From Rhyzopertha dominica (taxonomy: Eukaryota; Arthropoda; Insecta; Coleoptera; Bostrichidae), in NCBI GenBank assembly GCA_025024175.1, contig QCXZ01000045.1, forward strand, positions 4,528,649 through 4,592,648: 64,000 nt of DNA, written 5' to 3'. Each line of letters starts with the position of its first letter. The first letter of the stretch is position 1. A model generated the notes under the pieces. That model saw only the letters and a program-made list of their open reading frames with translations, did not search any database and had not been told where the DNA came from. Shown here piece after piece: positions 23,701 to 34,840 of the stretch. The translations under genes were made by a program, and so were the position numbers.

Positions 23701-25632
23701 CCGGAAATTTTTATGAAATTTTAAAAATTTCAATATATTCGACTAATGGAAAAGTCAACAAAACGGAGAAATTAGAAACAAATTAACTACCATTTTAGTT
23801 TTAGCATGTACCTAATAGACTTTAGCCATAATATACTCATCTATATTTTTTACTCAAAAACCTACGCCAAAGTGCTTTATCTAGAAAATTAGATATTACG
23901 CGTAAATATCCATCACTGAAAGAAGGGTATAATAATTATCAGCAAATATCAAACCATTACAATTCTACTATACACACTGATTTGTTAGGTATGATTTTTT
24001 TTATCGTTAAAGCAATAGTAAATAAAAAAAATCAAAAAGTTAACACTGCTACAGTTACTGGTAGCGTTAGGCACTTTGCAACTCTCTTTAACAAGGGCTT
24101 ACAGCTCGGTAACTCTTTTTTGGTAATGATTCATGAACGATTTGAATGATTCGAATCTACGCGATTGAAGGAATGATTTGATTCGAATCAAAAGTCTCAG
24201 CTCTAGTGATTGACATTAGTATTAAGTAATGGGATTTCTATGACAGAGCGTTAGAAGTACCATTATTTTTATGTATACCCCTTCCATCGACATTTCGAAA
24301 GTCACGTGTTCTAAACAGTTAAACTGTCAAAAATCCAATGCTGTCATACAATTTTCTTCCAAAATTATGTTGCTACTCGTTACTCTGGGATTAAATTGCG
24401 ACGTTGTAATTTTTTTATTAAAACGGATAATAGTGCTTGTTGTTAGTGGATGTAGGCACTCGCCATCAAAGAAAGTACTACACCCAGCCCAGGCCCAGGG
24501 GGGGGGTCATGACCCCCATGACCCCCCCACTGGATCCGCCCTTGAATTACACGTGACAAGTTTAATGTTAAAAGCTCTTTCACATTAATTTACTGTCTGC
24601 TGAAGGAATGGGGAGGCGGAAGGCAAATTATTATAAAAGTTCCTCCAGAAATCATAGTCGACATGCAGTTAGAATAAAATGTTATATAGTTCATATTTAC
24701 AGAAATAAATGGGTTTTTCCATATTTTGAATAACTTTGTATAATATCATAGTAAGTTACTAATATCATGCTTACTTTTTTATGCACACACTGCAGTCAGC
24801 AATTTTCCGAATATTAGTTTAGCCCGTCTGTTGCTCGTACGATCTTTGCGTGATTTCAACCTATCGGCTACCCTCTTACGTCCCATGTCCCGCTGGTAAT
24901 ATGGGTTGCATAGTTTACATTTCTGCCCGATCGCTCCAAGTAAATGCCTCTCTTATCTTAACGTCATTACCTTACTGCCGAAGCGATGGCAACGTGCTTT
25001 GGATATGCAAGGATATTGAACGACTTTATTGCAATTTTTAAAATTATACATTTCATTTGCGAGCTGTGTTTTTGTGTGCAGAAATTTTGACAGGACCCTC
25101 GTACAACAACAATGATCAAAGGCCAAATCAAAGATCAAAGCAGTAATATGCTATATATTTTCCTGGCAATTTTGCAAAATGAATTTTTCATTTGGCCTCA
25201 TAAGCTACAAGAAAATGTGCATCTTCATCGGGCCACATAAACGTGATTTGTTGCTAACAAAAAATGTTTTCAGGCGTTAGATCAAGTAAAAGATAATCCC
25301 CAAATTTATTTGGACAGATGTGTCACCGAACTTAAACTTGATCTCTATGAGCCTGCAATTGAAGATGCCCAAAAGGCCTTGAGACTGAAGGAAGATTCTT
25401 TGAGAGCTCATTTGCTACTAGCCAAAGCCTACTACAAGACCGGGAAATACGAAGATTTTGAAAAAACCGTCGAGGAAGCCAAAGAACATAATCGCAAGAA
25501 GCGTAATGTTATTGAAGGTATGGGTCTCTTCTGGAAAAATCTGCTGCCATAATTTCGTTTTGACTTCTTTTAGAATTTGTTCGATCTTTGACCAGTCAAA
25601 CTGGGGAAGATATCTGTGAATCAAAGGAATAG
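17775..25632 (+). CDS. TTC12: TTC12-like TPR protein, dynein arm assembly
   Basis: Four exons join in frame: 17775-18048, 21279-21427, 25274-25517 and 25574-25632, all GT-AG, giving 241 residues. Residues 1-90 include NFMHKVNEISGIVKKLSSDD, like the TTC12 N-terminus. Residues 92-114 (EAFMAEVSRDADRRYKDRK) match the conserved basic stretch before the TPRs. TPRs lie at about 115-149, 150-183 and 184-217. In vertebrates TTC12 is a cytoplasmic factor for axonemal dynein assembly with about 700 residues, including a long ARM-type region. Here a stop follows the TPR block, so the product is about a third of that size. The ATG is the first in frame. The X-box suggests RFX control. Introns 1 and 2 are full of transposon debris. 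The family call rests on remembered similarity. Confidence 0.8.
19860..20710. repeat. internally repetitive inverted element in TTC12 intron 1
   Basis: A block with TCTAGACAAGGCAATACGTG, CTGCACTTGGCTTCGAAAGA and a CCATCTATC box occurs at about 19920-20010. It recurs in direct orientation at 20090-20170, and in inverse orientation at 20350-20440 and about 20510-20690, where GCAGG-CCGCCGGGCAAT mirrors TTGTCCGGCAGGTATTGC at 20051. The mix of direct and inverted sub-repeats resembles foldback-type elements. No coding content was seen. Confidence 0.55.
21700..22000 (+). pseudogene. mariner transposase N-terminal relic in TTC12 intron 2
   Basis: In the plus direction a decayed helix-turn-helix region (TVAEIHGALQEP-like) leads to TSVKDDHRSWRPHTASDN and AIVATIIEEDRRMD-like residues. 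This fits the mariner linker pattern SVKDDxRSGRPSTAxxDExxxxVxxxIxEDRR. One N call and several stops are present. The catalytic domain is absent. Confidence 0.7.
22385..22575. repeat. imperfect inverted repeat
   Basis: GAGCTACAACGTAGAGTT near 22399 is inverted as AACTCCACGTTGTAGCTAC near 22532, giving a short hairpin-forming segment in TTC12 intron 2. The element type is not identified. Confidence 0.45.
22800..24544. mobile_element. hAT-type element with 8-bp target duplication in TTC12 intron 2
   Basis: The left end CAAGGACGGATCCAG and right end CTGGATCCGCCCTTG are terminal inverted repeats with one mismatch. The 8-base direct repeat AATTACAC flanks them exactly (22792-22799 and 24545-24552), as hAT transposition makes. 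G runs follow the left end, and G and C runs precede the right end. No transposase is recognisable. The interior is interrupted by a second repeat-bounded block (23390-24212). The same terminus type starts at 63862. Confidence 0.85.
23390..24212. mobile_element. nested second inverted-repeat element
   Basis: CTAAAGTTGGGTCG near 23395 and the inverse-like CTCAGCTCTAG near 24205 form diverged terminal repeats, with ATTCGAATCA-type sub-terminal repeats inside. The segment 23440-23490 (CATGCCTTGATGCGTTTGAT) recurs at 31450-31500. Between 23630 and 23917 it is homologous to the right end of the hAT element at 44635-45689, finishing in ATCCATCACTG, so a third element is embedded. No clean target duplication was found for this inner unit. 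Confidence 0.5.
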
Positions 25633-26005
25633 AATTACTTTATTCAGCAATTACCGAATTATCGTAAAACAACCTGAAGAAATATCTGCGCATATGCAAC
25701 CTGTTCAACTAGCCCGTTCAAGAGGTGGTCTATAAACTACACAGTTTCTCTGTATACTATGAATGAAATTACCGATTTACTAATTGTATAAAAATTAGTA
25801 CAGTATAAACCATGTAACTACTTTTTATGTTTTCATTATATTATTTACAGTACAGTTACACTCTTGTTTACTGACTAGATTTTATACATAATTTTCTGTA
25901 ATAATGAAATATATGGCAACGTTTACTCTGTCAATTTACGAATATCGAAATATTATTATGACAGTTGCCATGAAACCTATTGTCATTTCTCATTTGTTAA
26001 TTGAC

Positions 26006-26011
26006 AATAAA
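26006..26011 (+). terminator. candidate poly(A) signal of TTC12-like gene
   Basis: AATAAA 374 bases after the stop codon and 130 bases before the next gene's ATG. It is the clearest signal in the gap; upstream variants are possible. Confidence 0.35.
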
Positions 26012-26140
26012 ACAAAACCCAAAATGTCAGTTTTAGTTTCAATTTGACACCGACTGACGGTCAGTTGCCGGTATTAGTGTTAAGGCACTTAAAAGCATTT
26101 TTAATTTTGATTGCACATAACTAAGAAAAACTAGGAAACA

Positions 26141-29100
26141 ATGGCAGAATCAACAGAAGTTATTCTTAAAACAGGTAATTTATCTGTGCTCTCAACAGAC
26201 CCAATTTTAAGTGATTTCCCAGTTCTTCCAGAGAAAAGTCTGGAAAACTTCACAATTCCGAAACGAAAACATGAAGAAACTGAAGAATCTACCGATGTAA
26301 AACCGACACCTGTGCTAGACAACACCTACGTGAACTATCCTACGCAGGGATATCAGCAGACAGGTGATTTTTATGGATTATGGTATGGACATGGTCTTTA
26401 CAATGCAAGTTATTATGTAGGAATCAACACTGCCCCTACGGCTTATCAACAACTACAAGCTGGCATAATCAACACCCTGCAGCAGTACAGGGAAGAACCG
26501 AAGAATAAGAAGTGTGCGAGCACTGGAGCGACATGTAAGCAACAAAAATGTGAAGTTTCTTATGATTAAATGCGTAATGAGAGCTTGCTGAAAATTCTTC
26601 CCAAGTTGGAAAATGTTAATATTATTTTAATTAGAAACAAATGGATCAAATACATTTTTATTTGTATAACTGGCTGAAGTAGATATTGAATTAGAGTTAG
26701 AGTTACCCACTTATTTTTTTTTATAATGCTCAATATTCGGTATGTATGACAGATTCCACCACGGCAAACACTGGTCAGGTCTTGGCCATCCCTCAAGTCC
26801 ATTCAGTTTATAGGTCAAGTCTAGTCATCCTTCAAATCTAGTCAGTTTATCGTTCAGATTTGACTAAGCTTCAAATCCCACAGGAAAGCCATGGTGGAAT
26901 TTTGACGCATTCAGGGAACGTACATACCGAAGAATATTTTCATTCGGCAAACTCTGATTTGTTTATCTACCAGATAATCAATTGTTTGATATGCATTTTT
27001 TTGGAATCTTGAATGCAGTCTTCCTAAGTGGGTCCACAATAATTTGCCATTATCCTGTCGATGAAATTGATGCCAGTACACATTCGTAACTTGAGATGTG
27101 TGTTTGTTTATGAACTTAATCCGTTGTAATTCCAGGGTGTTTATGGTTTGACCATATCACTTACATAAACGTAATGTTTATTAAAGTTCATTTCAAATAA
27201 TGTTATTTATCTTTCACAGACGCTCAATATCTTTCTGATACTTATACTGATTCATCGTTGCCCAAGGAACTGACTCAGTTATTTCAGCCACTTTATTGCA
27301 AATTATGTCAAATGCAATTAAGCAGTAGTGTCATGGCAAAGGCCCACTACAAGGGAAAAAATCACGAGAAGAAGATTAAAAAATGGCTGATTGACTATTC
27401 AGAAAAAACTGGAGAACCCCTTCATAAAAGAGCAAAAGTAGTTTCAGCCAAAAAGGATAAAGTGGTAAGTTTTTGCTTCATGCAAAAAATATGTTATAAT
27501 ATACATTCATTGAAATGTGTATGTTACTGAACAGTTTGTTAAAGGTATATTTCTTTTATTGTTTAAATGATTAAATTTTTAATCAAAATGGAGCATTTTT
27601 TTAAGAAAACAGTTTGGCTTTAATTACATTTTTTTACAAGGATTAGCATATGCCAAATTGTGATGTTGGCAAAAAGCACAAACCAACTAACCACAAAATA
27701 AAAAATTTTGTAGACAATAATTAAAATTATAAAACATGTAGGAACAAGAACTATTAATATAAAAGGAACACTGTTAAAATTTAGGTATAGGATTAGATCA
27801 TAGGTTAAATTTTAAAACATGCATATTCTCATAACAGGGAAAGACGCATTGTATATCTATTGTTATACAGTATTATTTATGCCAAACCATTGAGCTTAAT
27901 TTAATACAAAAACAACAAAACCAAGTGTTACCTTTGATTTTAAGATGTGATAGATGTACAGGTTAGTATAGTTGAAATATTATAGCTAGCAAGTATTAAA
28001 CATGTCCTAAGATAAGTAGGGTAGTTTAAGTCACACACAGATACATAGCCATTATAACAAAGATTGGTATTTCTTATATAATGGATTACCAATAATATTA
28101 GACAGTTAAGACAAAGATAAAAATTTAAAAGTTGTGTAATGATTGTGTATTACAGAATATATTATGATATGGGGTGTATACCAAACTCAGTTTTTCAATT
28201 TTATGCATATACACACATAATAAAATAATGTGTATAAAAAAATTATTTAGCAGAATAAACATACCCATGTCTTCTTGACTGATTTGACAGTTTAGAAAGT
28301 ATCATATTGTATAGTCTGCATATTAATTAATTTATATTTAATATATATTTTAGAATATGCAGCGCTCACTTTAGACATAGTTTTCATGTAACTATATATA
28401 ATATAAATTATTCAGCTGTAAAAGTTTATTGCTCATTATGCACACACACATTCACAATCCTAACATACCCAAGATGACTTGTGAAGAGTCTTTCAGCCTA
28501 TAACAATTTCAATTGGGTATTATCATTTTTTTTGAAAATTACGTAAAATGAATCTTGAAGTGCATATATATCGTATGCCATGTTAGAAAAAACAAAAAAA
28601 TATTTGTAGGAAGAGAATTTCAGGTCTGAAATTCGAAAAAAATTATATGCGTTTTAAGTTGATAAAGGGAAATGTTATAATAAAAAACGACGTTGTTCCC
28701 CATATATTCGACTGTTAGCCAGACCGGCAACGAACCACAAGAGCCCCGAAAATAAATGGCAATTTATATTTATTCTGACCTCTAAAATAAATGTCAAGTT
28801 TAGGGTACATTTTTGATTCTTACATTTTTATGTTTACAAACAGTATGTTTCCAACAACCCACTGTGATCAAATTATCAATGCTACGTTAATTTGATAAAA
28901 AGTTCACTTATGCTGTTGCTTTTGCTTTTACGTTCCTCATCTCCGCCATGTTGAACCACTCGTCGCTGTACACAAATTCCATAACATAATTCTTGGCGTA
29001 TTTTAATTCTCTTGTCACAAAATGAACGCAAACAACAAACTGATAAGTTGACGGGCTGAGGCTAACGCGTGACGCACTGACCCCAGATGTAAGACACCTG

Positions 29101-32100
29101 ACATCACGACCAATATGTTCGCGTTTTGGTGGTCCCTTTAAATATTCACATTTTTAATATTAAAAATACACCTTACAATTCATTTTTTCGAATTTATAAG
29201 CTGTCACAGGTTTTGTGCATTAGATGCTACCTATTAATATGCAATTTAATAAAATATAAATACATGGCAAATACCCAATTGCACAGTAATGAGTATTTAA
29301 TTTTGAGATTGTGTTATTTCATTAATCCCAGCGTATTTTTAGGATGATAATGATCCGAAATATTATCACTGTGATGTGTGTGATCTACCCTTGACCGGTC
29401 GCTTACATGCTGAATCACATTACATGGGTAAAAATCATCAAAGGTAACACAATAGTTAAAATTAAATCTGTTACGTGTTTTTGCTCTGTAATGAAAGAAA
29501 TGCAAAGTGAATTAATTGTTTGTGTTTTCAGGGTGTTAGCTGGAAAGAAAACGCCAGCTGGTAAAGGATATTATGACTCTAGTGGGAAGTGGATTAGAAC
29601 GTAAATAATCACAAAATTGTTTGAAAAATTTATTATAACATTTTTTTTCTGTAGTACTCCTGCCAAAGGGGATCCGACAGGACGTGATGGTTTCGGCCAA
29701 GATTTCATTCTTCCTAAGCAAGAACCTTCCTATGATAACATGAATGAAGTTAACAAGCCCAATTTACGATGTGATCTTTGTCAAGTCAGTGTGACTTCAC
29801 CTCAACAAATGGAAATGCACTATAATGGACAAAGGCATAAGAAGAAATTACGAACACTTGGAGTAACAGTTGAGCCTACTGCTGCTAACGCTACTACCAG
29901 TACAGTGGCGGTGCATGGTAAATAAACATAAAAATTATTTTTTCACAGCTGTATATTTCCAAATTCAATAGTGATTGGCATTAAACTCCTATACTTGCTA
30001 GCAACAATCTATGACACTGACTTATACAGAGGGTGTTACAGCTGGATGGTCGGCCGTTGTAAGCTATTGTATTGTAAATGAGGGTTTTTACAGCCTTATG
30101 GTTGGCCGTCCTAAACTATTGGGATTAGTGATACGCCTCAAAATTCCTGGCTAAATTTTAACTTTTCCACTAAAATTTTTGAAATTTGTTATTTGTGATA
30201 ATTTAGTAATCAATAAAACACAGAAGATTTTATAACAAATTTTATTTAATGCAGACCTGATGCTAACTGGCACGATCCGCGACCTATTTTTATGTGATAC
30301 TGTATTGGGTTTAAATTTTACAATGTATAAAATAAAAGCCTTTGCACATCATAACGATTGTATACAAATTTAATATAAAAAATTACAAATTAGTAAGTAT
30401 AAAATTATTTACATTTGTTAGAAAAAANTTACAATAGTGCACAATAANATTTATACACGGTATCTATTATGTTTATTACAGCTTGTTAATAAGCACATTA
30501 CAAGAAAGTCACAAATTAAAAACATTACTCACTATCATTTCACTGCTAAAATCACGATTAACTTTTTTCTATTATTAATTCTTGTACATGATTCTCTCTG
30601 TACCAATTTTCAATGTCCAGTACATGTCGCACTGAATTTCTCCATGCATCAACACTTGTTACTTCAGCTTCATATCTAATTTTTAGCACCATTTCATTGC
30701 TGAATTTTCCACCGGTGTTCCCTCGTCGAATTCTTTTTTTCAATCACCCCCATATCATTTCAATGGGGTTGAAAATTCAATGATATGGGAGTAATCCTAG
30801 AATGGTGTGTCCACATTCAGAAGCGAGAATATCAATTTTAAATTTTTCGAAATTTTATTTGTGCCAAGCACTTCTAACAATTGTTTTTTTGTGTAGTCCT
30901 CTTCGAAATATAAATCTTCTTTTCTTAAAAACCCTTGAATGGTTGCCTTATTAGTTGTTATATTTGGAATTTTATCCAGTTGCTCCGAATGGTAACTAGC
31001 GTTGTCCATTACTATGATGCTGTTTGGTGGCAAATTGGGAAATAAAATGTTTTTAAACCAATTTTCAAACACTTCCGCATTCATATCAGAATGATAATAG
31101 GCGCTTGCTTCTTTTAAGTTTTTGCATCCAAGATACAGGGCTCCAGGAACGAAACCATTTTCATCTCGTGCCTAAAGACAATTTTTGGATACGGTCCACT
31201 CTGCTGCAAAACAGTGGAGCGTGCTGAACCCGTCTGTTATTTACGACAGCTTCAGGTAATACTTGTAAACCATTGTGAGCGGTAATTGGCTGTTCGTATA
31301 ATGAGTCTCATAGATCGTTGCTTGCAAGTGTACTAAAATCTGCATATGGCAGTCCATTTTTAATAGAATTTTATTCATTCATATTTATTTCTAGCATAGT
31401 TTTACTTCCACATCCAACGGACAGCATTCTGAATCTCACCCCCACAAATTGAACGGCTCATGCCTTGATTCGTTTGATTCGGCTCACAGCTAATAAATAA
31501 TTCAAGCAACCTGGGCGGTGTTGATTTCGGAATTCTATGTGCCGCCTTTTTGTAACTGCTGCCAGTGCTGCCAAGCTACAATATGCACGGTGTTAGTACC
31601 GAAATGTGAGCTTTCTGCAACCTTAAAGTTAATTATCCCACTCAACACTGTAGAATATGTTGAAAATACACACTCTCAAGCGTTTCTCTTATTAAAATAT
31701 ATCAAATTATTCAAAAACCGACAGATGATAAGTATACGTCACTTTTCTGAGAGGCGGCAAATTGATTTAATCGCTAATTTCGTTAAGCGCCCTGGATGCA
31801 TGAATCATTTACTGTATTTACATCGGCGACACTTGTTGACAACTAACAAACCGTAGCTGGTAGCTTTGTTGTCAATTGTGCATTTCTGTTTCATTTGTGA
31901 CGTTTCAGCATTCAAATTCTCGTTTAAAATTAGTTAACTTTAGACACCAAGAATAATTTTTTTTGCAAACAGTTTGGGTGGATTTATTTCATATATCATT
32001 GAGAAGATCTTAATTGTACTAAAACACGAAATTTCGATTACACTAAACTTGCCCATTCTTCCATCAAAGACAAGTGTTTAATTTGAAACTCCAAAAGAAG

Positions 32101-32340
32101 CTATCATTTGTGCCTTAATAGCAGTTTATGTTTACAGCTGCAATGGGCCAGCCAGAAGTGCACAGTTACGTTAAAGAGTTTGAAGCTGTCACAGCCACAC
32201 AAGACCTCTCCGCATTCCGCACTCCATCTGGCCAGTTCTACTGTAAAATCTGTGACATGACATTGAATTCGGAAAGCCAGTTCAGCCAACACTTGACCAG
32301 CAAAAATCACAAGAAGAACATCAGTAATTATAGTGGATAA
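26141..32340 (+). CDS. four-finger matrin/U1-type C2H2 zinc-finger protein (ZNF346/ZMAT3-like)
   Basis: Six exons join in frame: 26141-26534, 27220-27464, 29343-29443, 29532-29600, 29655-29917 and 32138-32340, all GT-AG, giving 424 residues. Four fingers have the identical spacing C-x2-C-x12-H-x5-H: C158/C161/H174/H180, C223/C226/H239/H245, C309/C312/H325/H331 and C393/C396/H409/H415. Each ends in a G/S-K/Q-N/R-H-x-K motif. This longer-spaced finger is the dsRNA-binding type of ZNF346 (JAZ), ZMAT3 (Wig-1) and ZNF385. Such proteins bind structured RNA, often in nucleus or nucleolus. Residues 1-131 are acidic then Tyr/Gln-rich, without a domain I know. The ATG has context AAACAATGG. Introns 2 and 5 carry a THAP-bearing element and a DDE transposase relic. 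The exact orthologue is not resolved. Confidence 0.85.
28511..29280 (-). mobile_element. THAP-element family, copy C (internally deleted, reverse)
   Basis: It begins AATT-GGGTATTATC and ends CAAATACCC-AATT, in reverse orientation to copies A and B. The segment that holds the THAP remnant in the other copies is missing: sequence jumps from the GACCTGAAATTC end block straight to AACGCATATAATTTTT near 28635. It keeps the about 140-base stretch that copy A lost, including a short conserved frame. It lies in intron 2 of the zinc-finger gene, ending 62 bases before exon 3. Confidence 0.8.
28908..28982 (-). other. short conserved frame in THAP-element copy C
   Basis: A 24-codon frame beginning MEFVYSDEWFNMAEMR and ending in TAA. 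The matching frame in copy B (57368-57436) has 22 codons, differing by substitutions and an in-frame 6-base gap. It is on the strand opposite to the THAP remnant. It could be a leftover first exon of the parent element or chance; no family match. Confidence 0.3.
30030..30125 (+). repeat. two tandem units of about 54 bases
   Basis: GGGTGTTACAGCTGGATGGT, followed by CGGCCGTTGTAAGCTATTG, recurs directly as GGGTTTTTACAGCCTTATGG and TTGGCCGTCCTAAACTATTG. A short tandem duplication in intron 5 of the zinc-finger gene. Confidence 0.5.
30540..31180 (-). pseudogene. IS630/Tc1-type DDE transposase relic in intron 5
   Basis: Minus-strand order: DENGFVPGALYLGCKN, AYYHSDMNAEVFENWF, LPPNSIIVMDNASYHS (second catalytic Asp), then, after stops, PYH-IFNPIEMIWG (third acidic residue, Glu, in the NPIExxW box), and the C-terminal helix DAWRNSVRHVLDIENWYREN. 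Two stop codons interrupt the last catalytic box, so the copy is dead. The first Asp box is missing or scrambled above 31180. The similar but more decayed relic is at 9230-9990. A fragment shared with the nested element at 23440 lies next to it at 31440-31510. Confidence 0.8.
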
Positions 32341-32583
32341 AATTTACATTCAATCTGTTTCAGTATTCAAATGATAAAGATGTGTAACTTGTTTGGTTAC
32401 CTTATTTTCCGTTTTGTGATAGAGATGGAATTAAAAATAGTTTTTTCTTATTTCCTTTGGGGAACTGTGTGTTAGGAGTGCAAAAATTATTAGGAATGTG
32501 ATATTTTGCAAGTCTGGGGTTGAAAATGCAGATACAGATGCATTCTAAATATAACATAAATCTGTATGAAATAACAGTTGTAG

Positions 32584-32589
32584 AATAAA
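32584..32589 (+). terminator. poly(A) signal of zinc-finger gene
   Basis: AATAAA about 244 bases after the stop codon, followed by a T-rich stretch (TTTATTATT, TCTTTTTA). It is the best candidate end of the 3' UTR. Confidence 0.5.
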
Positions 32590-32879
32590 GATGTTTATTA
32601 TTAACGTCTTTTTATACATAGCAATTGATTAAATATTATTGCCTACATGATTTAAAAAAACGAACTAAATCATTTCATTAGATATATTTTCAGTTCAGAA
32701 TATACAGCAGGTGGCATCATCAAAGGGATCTTATTTTTGCAGAGGTTGCATCTTTGATGTTTAAAGCTTAATACAAAGTAAGAAAAAAAGCAAAAAAAAT
32801 TTAGAGAAAGAAATACATGAAAAATATCAGAGACAATGTGCATTCCTTCGCACACAAAAGTTTAAAAGGTAAGAGTTGT

Positions 32880-34640
32880 TTTTATGTAATAGCCGATAAG
32901 GGAAATTCCATAGTTATTATAAGAAAAGATGATTATTTTAATGACCTTACTTCTATGTTACAAACGATGTAATAAGCAAAAAATCCATTAAAAAAATTTA
33001 TAAAATAGGTTAATGATACTTTGAACAGTTGCAGTTTATTAATAAACAGTAATCTTAAATACAAGTTAAAGTTAAAAAATCCGTTGATATTCAAAGGCTA
33101 TACTCTACCAAAAATTCATAAGCCAGGTAATAAGTATCGCCTCATAGTCTCAAACGTAAACTGTTCAAATTACCAATTAGCAAAGTAGTTGGTTAATAAT
33201 TTCAGTAAATTAACACTAAATGATGACTGTTTGATCAAAAATTCCCTAGATTTAATGAGTAGTTTAAAAGATTTTGATATTAAACCTAATCACAGACTAA
33301 TATCTTTTGATGTCGAATCATTGTTCAATAGCGTACCAGTACCTCAAGCTTTAGAATTTTTGGAAGATTTTCTTGAACAAAATAAACTCGATAGAGTGGT
33401 CATTGACGAATACTTGAAGCTAACAAAACTGTGCATCGAACAAAACCCTTTTATATGTAATCAAAAATTTTATAAAAAAAATTTGGATTGGCAGTGGAAA
33501 ACCCTCTTTTTTAAGCTACTTGGAAAATAATCTTAAAATTACAAATGAATTTCCGATATTGTGGTATAGATATGTAGACGATATTTTTGCCATAATAGAC
33601 AATATTGATGATTTTACACAAAAATTGAATTCATTATATCAATCAATAAATTTCACTTTTGAACTAGAAAATAATTCCCAATTACCATTTCTAGATTTAA
33701 CAGTATCAAGAAAGGATGATAGAATCACGTTTAATATTTACAGAAAACCGACATACAGATAATTACATCAAAAACAGTTCTTGTACGCCATTCAAGTACA
33801 AAATGTCCGTCTTTAATAGTTTGATACATAGATTACTAAATGTTCCAATATCGACAGCAAATTACAGAAGCGAACTGTCATATATTTATAATTTAGCCAA
33901 CTCAAACGGATACAAAAAAGGTATTAAACAAATATAAATTAAAATTGCAATTTCACACGCATCTTAGCCCTGAAAAAGAAACCATATTCCATAGAAAATT
34001 TACATACCATTCTTTAATAGAACATAAATTTCTAAACTTAATATTACTCTTGCTTTAGGTAACAACTACACATTAAGAAACTTATTAGGCAACACCCTTG
34101 ATAAAGAAGACCTGTTAAATAAATCCGGAATTTATTAAATTAAATGCTGTAACTGTCCAAAAACGTACATTGGCCAAACAAAACCTAATCCAAGTATTAG
34201 ATTCAAAGAACATATGTACCACGTAAACAATAGAAATGGAGAAAAATTTGCACTAGCACTACATAATATTGAAACAGGTTACAAATTTAATATAACCAAC
34301 GTGAAGAATATAAAAACATCAGCACGCACCAACTTGAACCCCTTAGAGGCCATTTACATGAAACACAATTCTAACCATCTGTTAAATACGGATCTCACAC
34401 CCTTAACCCACTTATTGCAATAGTAAAGTCAAAAATCAAAATTTAATTAAATTATTTTCCCACACCACACAACTCTGTATGTGTTTACAATATGTCAAAA
34501 TGTCTTTAGTGTTTTAATTTAGTTATACTTGTTAAGCTACTGAAGAAGGCCGCTGGCAGTGGAAATGCTGGCATTTGGCTTTCCCAAAAATTAAAATTGA
34601 AAGTAGGATAAAAACCAGTGTTTTATTATTATTATTTAAT
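32880..34640 (+). pseudogene. Penelope-like retroelement, 5'-truncated and frameshifted
   Basis: The plus strand carries, in order: VIADKGNSIVIIRKDDYF (fingers motif DKGN), LISFDVESLFNSVP (RT motif A with the catalytic Asp), WYRYVDDIFAII (motif C, YVDD), QLPFLDLTVSRKDD and FNIYRKPTYR. Next comes a GIY-YIG endonuclease with IKCCNCPKTYIGQTKPNPSI and RFKEHM. Reverse transcriptase joined to a C-terminal GIY-YIG domain defines Penelope-like elements. Stops and frameshifts break it: after motif A near 33480-33530, at 33760, and a TAA inside the GIY motif near 34135. The copy lacks its N-terminus. A hammerhead motif and an (ATT)n tract mark the 3' end. It lies just past the zinc-finger gene. Confidence 0.9.
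34534..34581 (+). ncRNA. hammerhead ribozyme motif at Penelope-like 3' end
   Basis: AAGCTA (34534-34539) pairs over six positions with TGGCTT (34576-34581), stem I. CTGAAGA (34540-34546) fits CUGANGA. GAAA (34562-34565) is intact. TGC-TG-GCA (34566-34573) forms stem III, and T-T follows at U16.1-H17. Stem II is imperfect: CGCT (34551-34554) pairs with AGTG (34558-34561) around GGC, with four extra bases before it. All core bases are present. This is the layout of the short type I hammerheads known from Penelope-like elements. Cleavage is predicted after 34575. Confidence 0.6.
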
Positions 34641-34840
34641 AACTTCCAGAAAACTATTATTCATTATTAATATGAAGCGACATCAAAATACTTACACATG
34701 TGGACATCGCTAGTTGAATGTTACACCATCGAAGTTTACTTCGTGATCAGTGTTGCCAGAAAGTAAAATATCTATGTGACTGTCAAAATATTCATAGATG
34801 AACAAAAATTTCTCTAGATACGAGTATATATAGATTTATA

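Noticed and set aside
23390..24212. 8-bp target duplication for the inner element
   Set aside because: Several end placements were tried; none gives matching flanks, so the inner unit is reported without a duplication.
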